A stretch of DNA of 64,000 nt from Monodelphis domestica. Its lineage: Eukaryota; Chordata; Mammalia; Didelphimorphia; Didelphidae. Below, piece by piece: positions 1-10,650 of this stretch. The DNA lies in the NCBI RefSeq assembly GCF_027887165.1, contig NC_077230.1, positions 34,547,351 to 34,611,350 on the forward strand, written 5' to 3'. Under the pieces are notes generated by a model. That model worked only from the letters and a program-made list of their open reading frames with translations. It made no database searches and was not told the DNA's origin. A program made the position numbers and the translations under genes. The stretch's first letter is position 1. Each line of letters opens with the position of its first letter.

Positions 1-654
1 CTGGGTCTGCTTAATCCAGGAAGAGATTAATTAGCTCTAACCAGGAACCTTGCAGCCTCCTCCAAGATGGAAGTTAGGCTCTCTAAAATCTAGGAGAGGG
101 ATCAGCCTTTTACTCACCCAAGGGAATAATCCTAGAGTCAGAGTCCAATTAGAAGCGTAGTTCCAAACCCATGATCCAAGCAAGTCTCCAGCAAAGCTCC
201 CTTGAAGACTATCTAAGACTATCTCCAGAAGACAATCTCTTCAGACTATCTTCTCAAAGACAATCACTCTGCCCTAAAGAAGTTCAGGGTTTGCTTTTTA
301 TGGTGACTTCTTGTCCCCTCCCCTCTTCTCAGGGGTCAGTCACAGTTTCCAAATTGTCTAGCCCTGCCCATGGGGCAGTATGGGTAGGATCAACTTTTCA
401 CCTTCTGAAGGTTAAATTCTCATCAAAAAGCTTCACAGATTCCTGGCTGACTGAGGTGTGAATTCTCTAAGTACCTTGCTAGATTCTCATCTAGTACTAA
501 GTATGGTGTTTAATCTTTTGTTGGTTCAATTTAAAAGGAGACAAAGGAGAGTTAATCCGCTTTTTCCATCTAGTGAAGGTACTAAATAGGGGTACTTAAT
601 AGTGTTAACTCAGGATAGACAGTAAAGAATTCCCTTTACACAGGATACTGGGGT
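1..654. other. Unassigned left edge
   Basis: No gene is recognised. The sequence is moderately GC-rich for this window, with several short internal repetitions (aagactatct, agactatctt), and looks like part of an old interspersed element. I cannot name the family. Homology to the right-hand unit starts only near 655. Confidence 0.2.
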
Positions 655-1183
655 CCAGAGTATTGGGATGATGCTGTGTCCTCTCCCTTTCCATTAAGGT
701 CTTTCCTGTTTTCGACCTAAGCATGTAATGACTACTTTAGTCTTGGGGAGACCAGACCACTTGAAGGAAAGATCAGGCATTTCTCTCAGTCTTTGCTTCC
801 TTTTGCCTCTACCCAGTAGCTCCAAGGAAAATTGAACAGAAAAATTTGGTCAAATACGGAAGTGCAAAAGTACTTGATCTACTCTGTGAGACAGCTATGT
901 ATTTCCTCTTCATAAAACATAGGCTTAATAAACACAGGGTCTGAATGCAGTTCAGGCTCTCTGGACCTCTGAAATTCAGAATGTAGATTTTATGCAGAAC
1001 ACAATAACCTCAAGACTGATGTTGGATTATTTATGTAGGACAGGCAGTTAGAGGTTCAAGTTTGCTGAATTGAGCCCTAAAGATCTTGTGTCCACATGGA
1101 AAAAGCTGCCAGACTCTTAGAGTGGGGAGGACAGCCCATCCTCCTTCTGTTCAGGAGAGAATTATTTGCCAAATGCCCTACAG

Positions 1184-1487
1184 TCATGATGGTACACCTA
1201 TGGCACATGTGCCAAAGATGGCACAGAGAGACCTCTCTGTGGACACACATATGACTTCCATGGAAGAGTTAATTACTTGAAAGGTAGAAGAACTTGGGGT
1301 AGGGGGACTGCTCCCTTCCCCTCTCTCCACTGTGCATCCTTACCCCTCAGTACTCACTCCCATTCCTGAGTGGAGTGCTCAGGCTACTCTCCTCTCTTTC
1401 TCCCTCCCCTGTCTGAGTAAGGGCAGAGGACACTTGGTTGCTGGGTGGCATGGTCTCTAAAAGGTTCTAAAAGGTTTGCCATCACTA
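1184..1487. mobile_element. hAT-like non-autonomous DNA transposon, first of a tandem pair
   Basis: The left end reads tcatgatggtacacc and the right end ggtttgccatcacta, giving imperfect terminal inverted repeats of the cagtgatggcaaacc type that I associate with Charlie-like hAT elements of marsupials. It is flanked by ccctacag (1176-1183) and tcctagag (1488-1495). Both resemble an 8-bp target duplication, the length hAT elements make. There is no transposase ORF. The matching position in the right-hand unit (about 31340) lacks it. Confidence 0.55.
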
Positions 1488-1495
1488 TCCTAGAG

Positions 1496-1710
1496 CCTTT
1501 TTGGTGAACCTATAGCAGGTGTGCTGGAGGGGCTGCTCCCTTCCCCTCTCCATGTGCGCAAGGACAATTCTTATATCACCTGCCCCTCAGCCTAGCAGTC
1601 AAATGGGAACATTTCCTCCTTCCCCTGTCTGGAGTAAAGTCAGTTGTTCTTACATGCATCATGAGGGTTTCAGTTTGGTCACTTGCTCTCTAAAAGTTTT
1701 GCCATCACTG
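1496..1710. mobile_element. hAT-like non-autonomous DNA transposon, second of a tandem pair
   Basis: It starts cctttttggtgaacc and ends agttttgccatcactg, followed by ccctggag (1711-1718). It is a shortened sister of the element immediately to its left. The two share the middle 8-bp sequence tcctagag, so three related 8-mers bracket two elements. This suggests tandem duplication of one insertion or a second insertion at the same site. Confidence 0.5.
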
Positions 1711-2120
1711 CCCTGGAGAATCAAAGGAGGAGATGCGATAACACCCCACACACACATACCTCCTCCTGTCACAGGGCTGGGACAGCTCTGAGCATGTTCC
1801 ATCTCCATTATCATGACATGACATTATCATGACAGGCAGATAGACAGGCAGACATAGTGCAAAATTCATTATTCACATTTCTTCTAAATGCAAGTTTAGG
1901 CCTTTCTTGCACCTCTAATATGAGAAAAATCACAATTCAAGTGAGCTGTGATTACTTTTGATACAGTGATTGGGAGAATCATGTGGCATAATTTTGGAGT
2001 TGTGTGTTTTTATTTTATCTTTAGAGCTCATTAAATAATATTTGAGTAAGTAGAGATATAGGCTAGATGTATAATTTCATTGAAATAGGGAATACTCATG
2101 TGTATAGTTAGAAAATCTTG

Positions 2121-3117
2121 AAACCCTACTACATTACCCAGAATACTTTTCCCTTTGTGCACATTTGAGTCAATTCACATAACTGTTTATAAGTTCTGTA
2201 GCTCCTCTCAATTGCTCTCTTCTTTCATGACTGGTCCTGGGTATCGGTAGTTCTTTTATTTTAGTTATTAATTAATAAAAGTTTAAAAATAAAATTTATA
2301 GAATATTAATTTTAATCTTTACATTTTGGTTTACCACAAAGAGAATTTTCAAATATTTTTTTAAGATAGAATAGATAAATTTTTTCAAGCATGCTTTTCT
2401 GCCCGCCCACCTGCTTTCCCCACCATCTGCTTGAACCAGCTCTCCTCCCACTACTGCTGCTGCCACCCACCACCAGATCTTGGGAGTGGTTTCTCCTCCC
2501 CCTGCATGCTCTTGGGAAGAGTGCTCAGCTGCAGTCTCCCACTGCTATTTCTGATTCAAGTTTCTGCACAGAGGGTGAGATTCCCCAATTTTTGGCCAGT
2601 CTTTTCCCCACTCCAGGTGGGTTTTTGAGCCTGTGCTAGCCATTTTTCAGTGAGGAAAAGTGACACCATGCTATTCAGCACCACCCCCTTCTAGTTTATA
2701 AGCTGAATTTCTTAAACTGACCCTTGGCACCCGGCTTGCAACTCAGGATTTTTTTCACAGGAAAGGGGACCCCTCTGCTGTTTTTATTTTTTGAGGGCAC
2801 AACACAAATCAATGGATTTTAGATTTTATTTTTCTCCTTCCTACCCCAAACATCGAGGACTAATCTTTCTTTCATATGAAAATATGCTATTGTTCTCCCT
2901 TGAAGTTTTGCCCTTCTTTGAGTTTACTCTTTAAATAAAATCCATTCATTCTTCCCTTTTTTTTTGGAGGAAAAATGCTTTTACAAAGCATGCTAGGAAC
3001 TCTCACAGAACAGTTTGAATTGCTTGATCTCTAACTAGTGCATATTAGTTCTTGTTTTTTTTTTTTACCAGCAGTTTGTATTTGCACTGCATATTTTCCA
3101 TTTTGTTTGCTTCTGAA
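2121..3117. other. Unassigned intergenic or intronic sequence
   Basis: No gene is recognised. A GC- and pyrimidine-rich stretch (2390-2640) contrasts with AT-rich flanks. It has open frames but none resembles a protein I know, and no splice context supports an exon. The near-palindrome agcatgct occurs at both 2389 and 2989, so the intervening 600 bp may be an unrecognised element. Confidence 0.2.
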
Positions 3118-3135
3118 GAATATGCAACAGGCTAG

Positions 3136-3339
3136 GGGGCAGCTGGGTAGCTCAGTGGATTGCAAGCCAGCCCTAGAGACGGGAGGTCCTAGGTTCAAAT
3201 CTGGCCTCAGACACTTCCCAGCTGTGTGACCATGGGCAAGTCACTTGACCCCCATTGCCTAGCCCTTACCACTCTTCTGCCTTGGAGCCAATACTCAGTA
3301 TTGACTACAAGAAGGAAGGTAAGGGTTTAAAAAAAAAAA
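3136..3339 (+). mobile_element. Marsupial tRNA-derived SINE (MAR1/SINE1 type)
   Basis: It begins ggggcagctgggtagctcag, carries a B-box-like aggttcaaatctgg segment and the caagtcacttgacccccat core, and ends ggtaagggttt plus an A-tail. A perfect 18-bp target duplication, gaatatgcaacaggctag, lies at 3118-3135 and 3340-3357. The insertion is therefore complete and fairly young. Confidence 0.92.
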
Positions 3340-3401
3340 GAATATGCAACAGGCTAGACTGCTTAAATTAGAGACCAAACTGAAATATTCTGACAAAGTG
3401 T

Positions 3402-3985
3402 TATGGGGTTCAGATGTGTACCCCTGGGGTTCAGGAAGGATACCTTTGGCAAGAATGCAAGACTCCAAAACTTAGCTTAAAAACAAAAAGAGAAATTTAT
3501 TAGTTTGGGAGGCAATGTTGAGAATGGCCAGGAGGATAGCAAGGTGGAGCAGCAAGATGGGGAGCAGTTCCTTGGGAGGACAGCATGAATGGAAAGGCTG
3601 CTCCCCTGAGGACAGTATAGATGTAAAAGCTGTCCCCCCAGACGACATCAGTTCTGGGGATTTTATACTCTTTACAACAGATGCTATGTCATGGTGTGGA
3701 CATGACCTAGAGTGTTAATAATCACTCAGGCATTTGGTGGGGTTGAGGTGGTCATCTGAATTGGGTCTGCTTGGAGGCATAAAGATTCCTTAACAAAAAA
3801 ATATCTTGAGATATAGCCTGATAGGATCTAGGTGTAGCCTGGAGATGTGTCTCTGTCCAAAATAGTTTGCCTGAGTTTCTGGGGGTACAGTGCCCATGTC
3901 AAAAATTTTGATATTCTTAAATATTCTCAACACACAGAGTAGAGAATTCTGCCCATTGCTTCTATCAGAAATTTCCGAGTTCTGA
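3402..3985 (-). mobile_element. Solo LTR of an endogenous retrovirus, family not resolved
   Basis: On the minus strand it runs from tgtcagaactcgg to ccccataaca, so it starts TG and ends CA. An AATAAA poly(A) signal lies about 95 bp before the 3' end (on the + strand, aaatttattagtttggg near 3496). It is about 585 bp long with no internal region, as expected for a recombined solo LTR. It is an old fossil and no matching copy is seen in the right-hand unit. Confidence 0.5.
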
Positions 3986-4789
3986 CAAATGAAGTGCAAA
4001 TAGTTAATAAATAGTGCGGAGGGGAATGAACTTTAAAAGAGATCTGGAAGTTTATTGTTTCCTAACTACTTTAATTTATTAAACTCCATGAGAGTAAAAG
4101 AAGTCTATTGGAATTGGAGAAAAGGATTTTTGACGTCCCTGACTATGTCTTTGTTACGCTTATTTTATTTGCTGATTGCTTGTGTTAAGAGTTAATTTTT
4201 TTAAAGATCATATGTTAATCTAATCAATATCTTTCTGATATACTGAATCATTTCAAGCTAATGTTTTTGCCTATTAGATATATTCTATTATATTGATTTT
4301 TGTATTTGTACCTTTCCCCTCTGACTGTACTGAAGAACATCATTATGAAAGCCCATAAACACCTTTTTCAGTGGCAAAATCATAACTCATTAGGGGTGTG
4401 CTGCATTTGTCTCATAGATAATGATGGATGGACTTCATCAAAACTGGTTACAACTTGTATACAACCTTTAGAGAATTTAATGAGCTAAGAATTTCAATTG
4501 CAATTTTAAGAGGTCTACAGAAATTACTTTAGATATCTAGGAGATTTCTGGAATGATATTTAAAATATATATGCATACATATATTTTAAAAAATGTTGAA
4601 CTAAAAGGTAGAGAACCAAATAGATGTTCCTACCTAGCCTAGAAAGGCTAAGTGACTTGCCCAAGTTAATACAACTAATTAGTGGAAACTAACAACTAGG
4701 TTCTAGAACTAGAACTTGAGTCCAAATCTCTTTAATTCCAAGATGGTTTGATTGCCAGTTGTATGAAACTGCTACCTTTTCTTCTACAG
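3986..4789. other. Intron-like sequence before exon A
   Basis: No gene. Positions 4270-4460 are the reverse complement, with divergence, of 26155-26420 (for example ggttgtatacaag and ccagttttg on the opposite strand), so this is a dispersed or inverted repeat of unknown family. The last 170 bp before exon A align with 36040-36205 at about 82% by eye. Confidence 0.4.
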
Positions 4790-4877
4790 TGACCTGAAAT
4801 TTGTTATTGGGGCACTGAAAATATTAATAGAAGAAGATCAGGGATGTAGAAAAAACATCCAAGCTATCTTTGAGCAG
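4790..4877 (+). CDS. Exon A: coiled-coil linker exon of a neurabin-like gene (upstream copy)
   Basis: The acceptor is cttctacag and the donor is cag|gtaaga. The exon is 88 bp, taking 1 nt to finish a codon and then 29 codons to phase 0. The peptide starts DLKFVIGALKILIEED and is charged and heptad-like in its second half. Its partner is 36206-36302, which has the same acceptor context, phases and flanking intron but 3 more codons, so the indels keep the frame. In neurabin a coiled coil follows the PDZ domain, and I place this exon there by its position and phase. It would belong to the gene copy whose PDZ lies left of the window. Function is inferred from neighbours; the peptide alone is not diagnostic. 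Confidence 0.6.
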
Positions 4878-6888
4878 GTAAGACAGCACAGTTCCTCCCC
4901 ATTAATCAAGTTTTATTGAATGTTAGTTGTGTTCACAGTGATAAAAGTGGTGGAAAGCAAAGCAGTCAGTGAGAATGGTGCCCATAATAATGCATGAAAT
5001 AAATGCTTCCTATTTCATTCATCCATTCTTTTGATCATTCCAAACAAAACTTTTCAATCTTACTTAAACTCTTCTTGGCCTAAGAGGACTGCTTTATGAT
5101 AGGTGAATTGACCAAAACTCCCATATCACTACTCTCTGCCTACTTCTACTTATCACTCTTTAGAAAATCCAGTATGGAAATCATTTGGGAACCCCAGCCT
5201 ACTACTACTACTAATCCATGAATTGTGTCTACTTGATCAAGAGAAAGGATCATCGGCTGGGGTATCCTTCTTCCTTGCTTCCCTTACTCCGTTGCAGCTA
5301 TTAACTACTCTTAGGTCTTAAGATGTGAATCAGTAGCTTTCTTCCTTCTGAAATGAAGAAGACCCACCAGGCTTTTTTTATTATTATTTTCTCTGTGAAT
5401 GTGCCTCTGAAGTCTGCTAGAATGTAGGCTTTACAATCGATTTCCCCTACTTTTATGCTATCATTGTAACTACTAATTGAAGTACCTCTGGATGTGTGCA
5501 AAAGGCTGCTAAGCTCTGGAGTTATAAATAGAAAAAATGAAACATTTCCTGATCTTGAGACACTCTTACTCGATACTCTAAGTGGAAAGTACAACATTTA
5601 AAATAAGGTTCAGCTGAAGCACAAGATGGAATGCTTCAGAAGTCCTGGGGTCTCAGTGGTAGAATGGATGGAATGGATAGCAAGAGCCATTTGGCAATGA
5701 TTTCACAAAGATTAGTTAGACTGGTTCTGCCATCTATCACATCAGTAAATTCTTTTTGTATTTGAGGATTAAACCCAGTGTCTCGGTCACATATTATCAA
5801 GGCTTTCCTGTTGTTATTGGATAAAGTCTAAACCCAGTACCTTCCATATTCTGACACCAGAGGGTTCCATACTTAATTCCCAGAGTACCATGACATAAAT
5901 TTTTTATTATATATATATATATATATGCATATATCTATATCTATATCTTTGTAGTCATATAAATCTTATATACCCAGAGCTTAGCTGAGGACCAGAAGAC
6001 CAGACATGGAAGAAGCTCTTAGTAGTGAATATCATTTTTCCTTTTTTCTATACACATGTAAATCTGTGTGTCAGTATATACATATATATGCACATAAATG
6101 CATGCACACATTTATTTATATATGTGTATGTGTGTATGTGTCGATATCTATACCTCTATCTAAGGCCAGGTTACTTACTCATCAGACCTGCCCTAACATT
6201 CTTCTAGTTTGCAAAAGGGCTTGTCACTGTAATTTCTCAGCTATTATGGTATTTCCACTGACTGTTTTTGAACATCTCTTGGAGTCCATTTTACTAAATA
6301 ATACTCCTCCTAGAAGCAGAAACTGTCTTTCCCCCTGTATATACAGAACTATGCAGGAAGAGAGGCTTCATTTTGTAGTGTTAGGAAGTGATATGTATTG
6401 AAGTGGTCCCCCTGATGTCCATCCTGGATGTCTGAAGCTCACCAGGTCAGTAACATCTTACTGCTTTTGGCAGCTTCCTGCAACTAAATGGCAGTGAAGG
6501 TGTCACCTTGCCTTGAAAAACACAATTCTTAGCTGGGAGAGCTTTTAAGCTTTGGATTCTATCCCTAACCTCATTCCTATCTACATGCCTATCTCTTTCC
6601 TTCTTTCCATTCCCATCCATGTCCCCATCTCAATTCCCAAACCTATCCCTGTCTCTAATCTCATGTAAATCTCTCGTCCTATCCTGATTGGTTTTACTCA
6701 ATAGCTACTAGTCATGGAATTTGTGCATATGTTTTTGAATGTAATAGATCTTAAGGGGTCATTTGAGAATAAAGAGGTCAGATAAGTGGCTAGCAGGAAT
6801 AAATGAGATGGTTGTGACTGTTGGAGAGGAACAGGATTGAATAGCGTGTAATTAATAGATTTATGTTGGTTCATTTGGTAAATTTCAG
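4878..6888. other. Intron A-B of the upstream gene copy
   Basis: No coding signal. It aligns with 36303-37461 over much of its length, including tggatgtctgaagctcacca near 6430 and its match at 36995. Degenerate (TA)n, (TCTA)n and (TG)n tracts occur at 5908-5950 and 6060-6160. Part of this intron has no match in the right-hand unit. Confidence 0.5.
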
Positions 6889-7099
6889 GCTAACATTTTT
6901 CAAGAGAAATATAAAGACATGAACACATACAAAGTGAATATGGAACAGAAACCTGATGAATCAAATAAAGAAGGCACATTTTTACCATTGGCCCCAGAAG
7001 AAGAATTATTACTAGAACAATTTAAAATAAAACCTAACGAGATAAAAAATGAAGATTTATCACCAGGGCAATTATTAGCCCAAGGGGATTTCAATTCAG
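6889..7099 (+). CDS. Exon B: acidic linker exon of a neurabin-like gene (upstream copy)
   Basis: The acceptor is aaatttcag and the donor is tcag|gtaaga. It is 211 bp: 70 codons from phase 0 plus 1 nt. It is Lys/Glu-rich and ends with the motif EDLSPGQLLAQGDFNS. The right-hand partner (37462-37594) ends EDITTGQLLAAEDISL and is 26 codons shorter, again in frame. The one-base overhang can join either an exon like 46887 or the PDZ exon at 22448, where G+GT gives Gly. In the left unit the expected next exons are absent, so the next phase-compatible exon present is the PDZ exon 15.3 kb downstream. No domain is recognised, and the coding call rests on splice sites, frame and the paired copy. Confidence 0.62.
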
Positions 7100-7789
7100 G
7101 TAAGACATATATCCTTGCTCAAAACATTTGACCCTAAAGTTTTCTGATAGAAAAGAGAAATTTGCAACAAATGTTTCCATCACTCACCGAATCTCTGGTG
7201 TCTATTCCTTTTCCCTTCATATCTCTAATAATGAGAATGCTAGCTGCTTTATAAGGCTTTCTCAACTATTGGTGATCCCTCTCTTGGTGATTGAACTATA
7301 TGGGACCTTGGAAATATTCTACTATAACATTTTAATTGCTATAGAAATCTATCCTATATGTATGTCAGAATGTCATTTAGCTTCTGCCTCAAAATATGCA
7401 GTGATAGGAAACTCATTTTCTCAACATCCAGGCCACACTATTGCTAAATTACTTAAGCTTTTAGAAAAGATTTCAGTACAATTTTTTTTGCTCAGGCTTT
7501 TTTTTATAATTTAGTCCTTTTCCCTTCTTTTGAAATAATACAGAAAAAGATCTTGTTCCTCTTTCCCTATAACTATCCATTTGACCTATAAAATCAACTT
7601 ATTTTCCACCTAAGACTTTTTTTTTAATCTCTATGATCATGTTTAGCCTGAAGACAATCTTTATATGATTTCTTATTACATCGTTTGGACATGGTTTTGT
7701 TTAGAGTCTATTATCCATCCTACTTTAATGACATCCATTTTGGTTTATCAACATTCTGTTGGTCTCATTGCAACAAAATCTTTTTTTTT
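7100..7789. other. Intron sequence after exon B
   Basis: AT-rich intron with no recognised gene. An open frame at 7128-7514 lacks any family resemblance or splice context and is taken as chance. Confidence 0.4.
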
Positions 7790-9275
7790 TAATTCAATTA
7801 CTTATAGGAATAATTTTGGCCATTTCTTTTGACATTTTAAAATTCAGATACCCCCATCTCCCTTTCCCTACCTGAGGGGGTGAAGAATCTGATATAGGTT
7901 ATACTCATACTATTATGTAATACCTATTTCCATATGGTTCCCATCATGATAGACACATAACACACATATTCAATAGAAATCTCATGAAGATTTATAATAT
8001 AACTTATAATTTATAATATAACTATTATAGTGGAAGATGTCAAGTTTTGATCTACACTCAGATTTTTTTTTGTAGCTTCCTTGACCATTGATAGTATGTT
8101 CATGTGTTACCTTGGAAGCTTTATGATAATGGTTTAGTTCTTCACAGTTGATCATTGTATAATATTTCTGTTATAGTCTCTAGTTATAGTTGTTCTGCTC
8201 ACTTTTTCTGAATTCATCCTGTTCATTGTTCCTTATGACATAATAGTAATCCATTACAACCATATTCCACAGCTTGATCATTCAACCACTAAATAATGGA
8301 CAACCCCTCAGTTTCCAATTATTTGCCACTATAAAAAGAGTTGATAATAATATTTTGGCACAGTTAATTCCTTTTATTCTATCTTTGATCCATTTGGGAT
8401 CCTGAACCTTTAGTGAGATTGTTGTATAGACCTTTGGGTATTGTTTCATATAAGTCTCTAGAATGGTTGTATCGATTCACACTATCACCAATGAAGTTTA
8501 TTAGTTTTCCAATTTTCCCACCTCCTCTTCAACATTTATCATTTTCCATTTTGGTCATGTTAGCTAATCTGAAGGGTATGAGATCATTTTGCAGAGTTGG
8601 CTTAATTTTCATTTCTTTCATCAATAGTGATTGGGAATTTTTTAAAATATGGCTATGTAAAGTTTTAATCTCTTTCTGAGAAATGCCTATTCAAATCCTT
8701 TGACCATTTCTCAATTGAGGAATGATGTATATTATAAATTTGACTCAGTTCTCTATATATTTAAGAAATGAGACTTTTGTCAAAAATTGCTATAAATTTT
8801 TCCTCAGAATTTGTTTTTTCATTTCTAATCTTAAGTACATTTGTTTTATTTGTGCAAAACCTTTTTAATTTAATGAAATCAAAATTCCCTTTTAATCAAG
8901 TATGTCGATGATTTATTTATTTTATTTTTTCATAAAACAAACTATTTGTCTTATTTTATTAGTTCTATGATTTTCTTACTTTCAATCTATTCTACCCTTG
9001 CTTGATTTTCATGATTTCCAATTTGCTGTTTAATTGAGGATTTTTAAATTTGTCCTTTTCTAGGATTTTTAGTTGTATCACCAATTTGCTTATGACCTGC
9101 TCTTTCTCTACTTTACCTGATATAAGCAATAAGAGATGTGAATTTTCCTCTAAGTACGGCTTTGGCTTCATCCTAAAAAATTTGATATGTTGTTTCCTTA
9201 TAATCATTGTCTTTAATGAAATTATTGATTGTTTCTATGATTCATTCTTAGACCCATTTATTCTTTAGGCAAAAA
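7790..9275 (-). mobile_element. Old L1 fragment (3' part plus a piece of mid ORF2), left-unit copy
   Basis: The sequence matches the minus-strand layout of the intact L1 at 10300-16674: tail region, then the ORF2 C-terminus, then a jump near 8890 directly into the endonuclease-RT linker region (gatttccaatttgctgtt, cf. 13440). The reverse transcriptase part is missing. The right-unit copy (from 37800) has the same internal jump, so insertion and deletion both predate the duplication. Hand-read divergence between the copies is roughly 20%. Confidence 0.8.
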
Positions 9276-9289
9276 TTTGTTTATATCTA

Positions 9290-10275
9290 TCATATGCCAT
9301 ACGCCATAAATTTATTTATTGGCAAATAGAGAAGGTTTCCTATTTTAGCTATAAATATCACTTGTATAAATTGTTCATTAGAAAACACCTTTTTCCTGGG
9401 TGCCATCCATTACTTGCATTCCTTTTGCACTGTGAATCTGTGAACATTTGGAGTATCACTGTCATTGCTAACAGAAGGAAATCTGGTTCAGCCTTATGAA
9501 TCTGATATCTGCAAGAATGAATACTGGTGAATTGAGCAACAGTTGGAAAATGAATGCTGTACTTCAGGGGCTGACTTTTTTTTGGCTGCCAAGTACCAAC
9601 AATTAATATGATTGTTGTTCAGAGAATATTAGAACCTCTAGTGTGAGGGCTTGCTGAACGCTTTTGAGGGCTGCTTATCTACCTTTGGTGTCTAGTTGTC
9701 ACTCAGCTCTCACCTGTGGTTCCAAGAAGTTGTAGCATGTGGAGCAGCCTGTTAAAACTGAACAGATGGGTTAAGTTAGGTTGATATCTACTCCAGGCTT
9801 GTGAAGACCTCCTCCTGGAATAGGTGGATGAGAAAATATGCTTCAGTAGACATGAATGTAGCTGAAGTAAGCACTGTGGAGTGCGTAGAGTTTGGTTGGA
9901 CATCTAAGACACTAAAGTCAATTTTGTGCAACTCACTTAAATCCAATTCATACACAAGTTAAAATATTACTCTGTGATGTCACTGGTACTTTTCAAACAT
10001 AAGGATCACCACCACCACTGCCAACTGATTAATCAACATTTTTGACTGTCTCATCCTTTTAAGTCTTCTTCAATCTAGCTTTATTTGTTTTTAACTGCCC
10101 TTGCAGCGGGACTAGTATTTTCTTGATAGTTATCCTAGATTATCAGTCTTAGAAGGAACCTCAAAGACCACCCACTTTAATCCCTTCATTTTGAAGGTGT
10201 GAAAAAAGAGGCACAGAGAAGATATTCAGATAGTTACCTTCCCAGCGGTGACTTCATGGCTTCTGGCTCTAAAAG
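9290..10275 (+). repeat. Segmental duplication block 3, left copy
   Basis: Collinear with 45660-46770: ttggcaaataga, gcatcactgtcattgctaacag, tggttcagcctt, gggctgctta, ccctgtgatgtcactggta. In the right unit this intron block leads, about 120 bp later, into exon E (46887). In the left unit it runs into the 3' end of the young L1 at 10300 and exon E is not found. A MIR/MON-like CORE-SINE remnant occupies about 10140-10260. Confidence 0.8.
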
Positions 10276-10650
10276 CAATACCATAGGTAGGTTATTCACT
10301 TTTTTTTTTTTAAATATATTTTATTTGGTCATTTCCAAGCATTATTCGTTAAAGACATAGATCATTTTCTTTTCCTCCCCCCCCCAACCCCCCATAGCCG
10401 ACGCGTAAGTCCACTGGGCATTAGATGTTTTCTTGATTTGAACCCATTGCTTTGTTGATAGTATTTGCATTAGAGTGTTCATTTAGAGTCTATCCTCTGT
10501 CATGTCCCCTCAATCTTTGTATTCAGGCAGTTGCTTTTTCTCGGTGTTTCCACTCCCATAGTTTACCCTTTGCTTATGAATGGTGTTTTTTTCTCCTGGG
10601 TCCCTGCAAGTTGTTCAGGGACATTACACCACCACTAATGGAGAAGTCCA

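Larger units (their letters stand above)
655..2120 (+). repeat. Segmental duplication block 1, left copy
   Basis: This stretch aligns collinearly and in the same orientation with 30835-31870. Shared landmarks include gggatgatgctg, ctctccctttcca, cctctggacctctgaaattca and tgtgtttttattttatcttta. The left copy is longer mainly because a pair of hAT-like elements (1184-1710) sits in it and not in the right copy. It is one of four collinear blocks indicating a tandem duplication of about 30-40 kb. Confidence 0.75.

Noticed and set aside
2391-2639. Two overlapping proline/leucine-rich open frames
   Set aside because: Low-complexity pyrimidine-rich DNA, no homologue in the right unit, no splice sites that fit.
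9703-9903. Minus-strand frame conserved in both duplication units (9703-9903 and 46127-46318)
   Set aside because: Present in both because the block is duplicated; the peptides differ in frame usage and do not match a known protein. Likely an old non-coding repeat.
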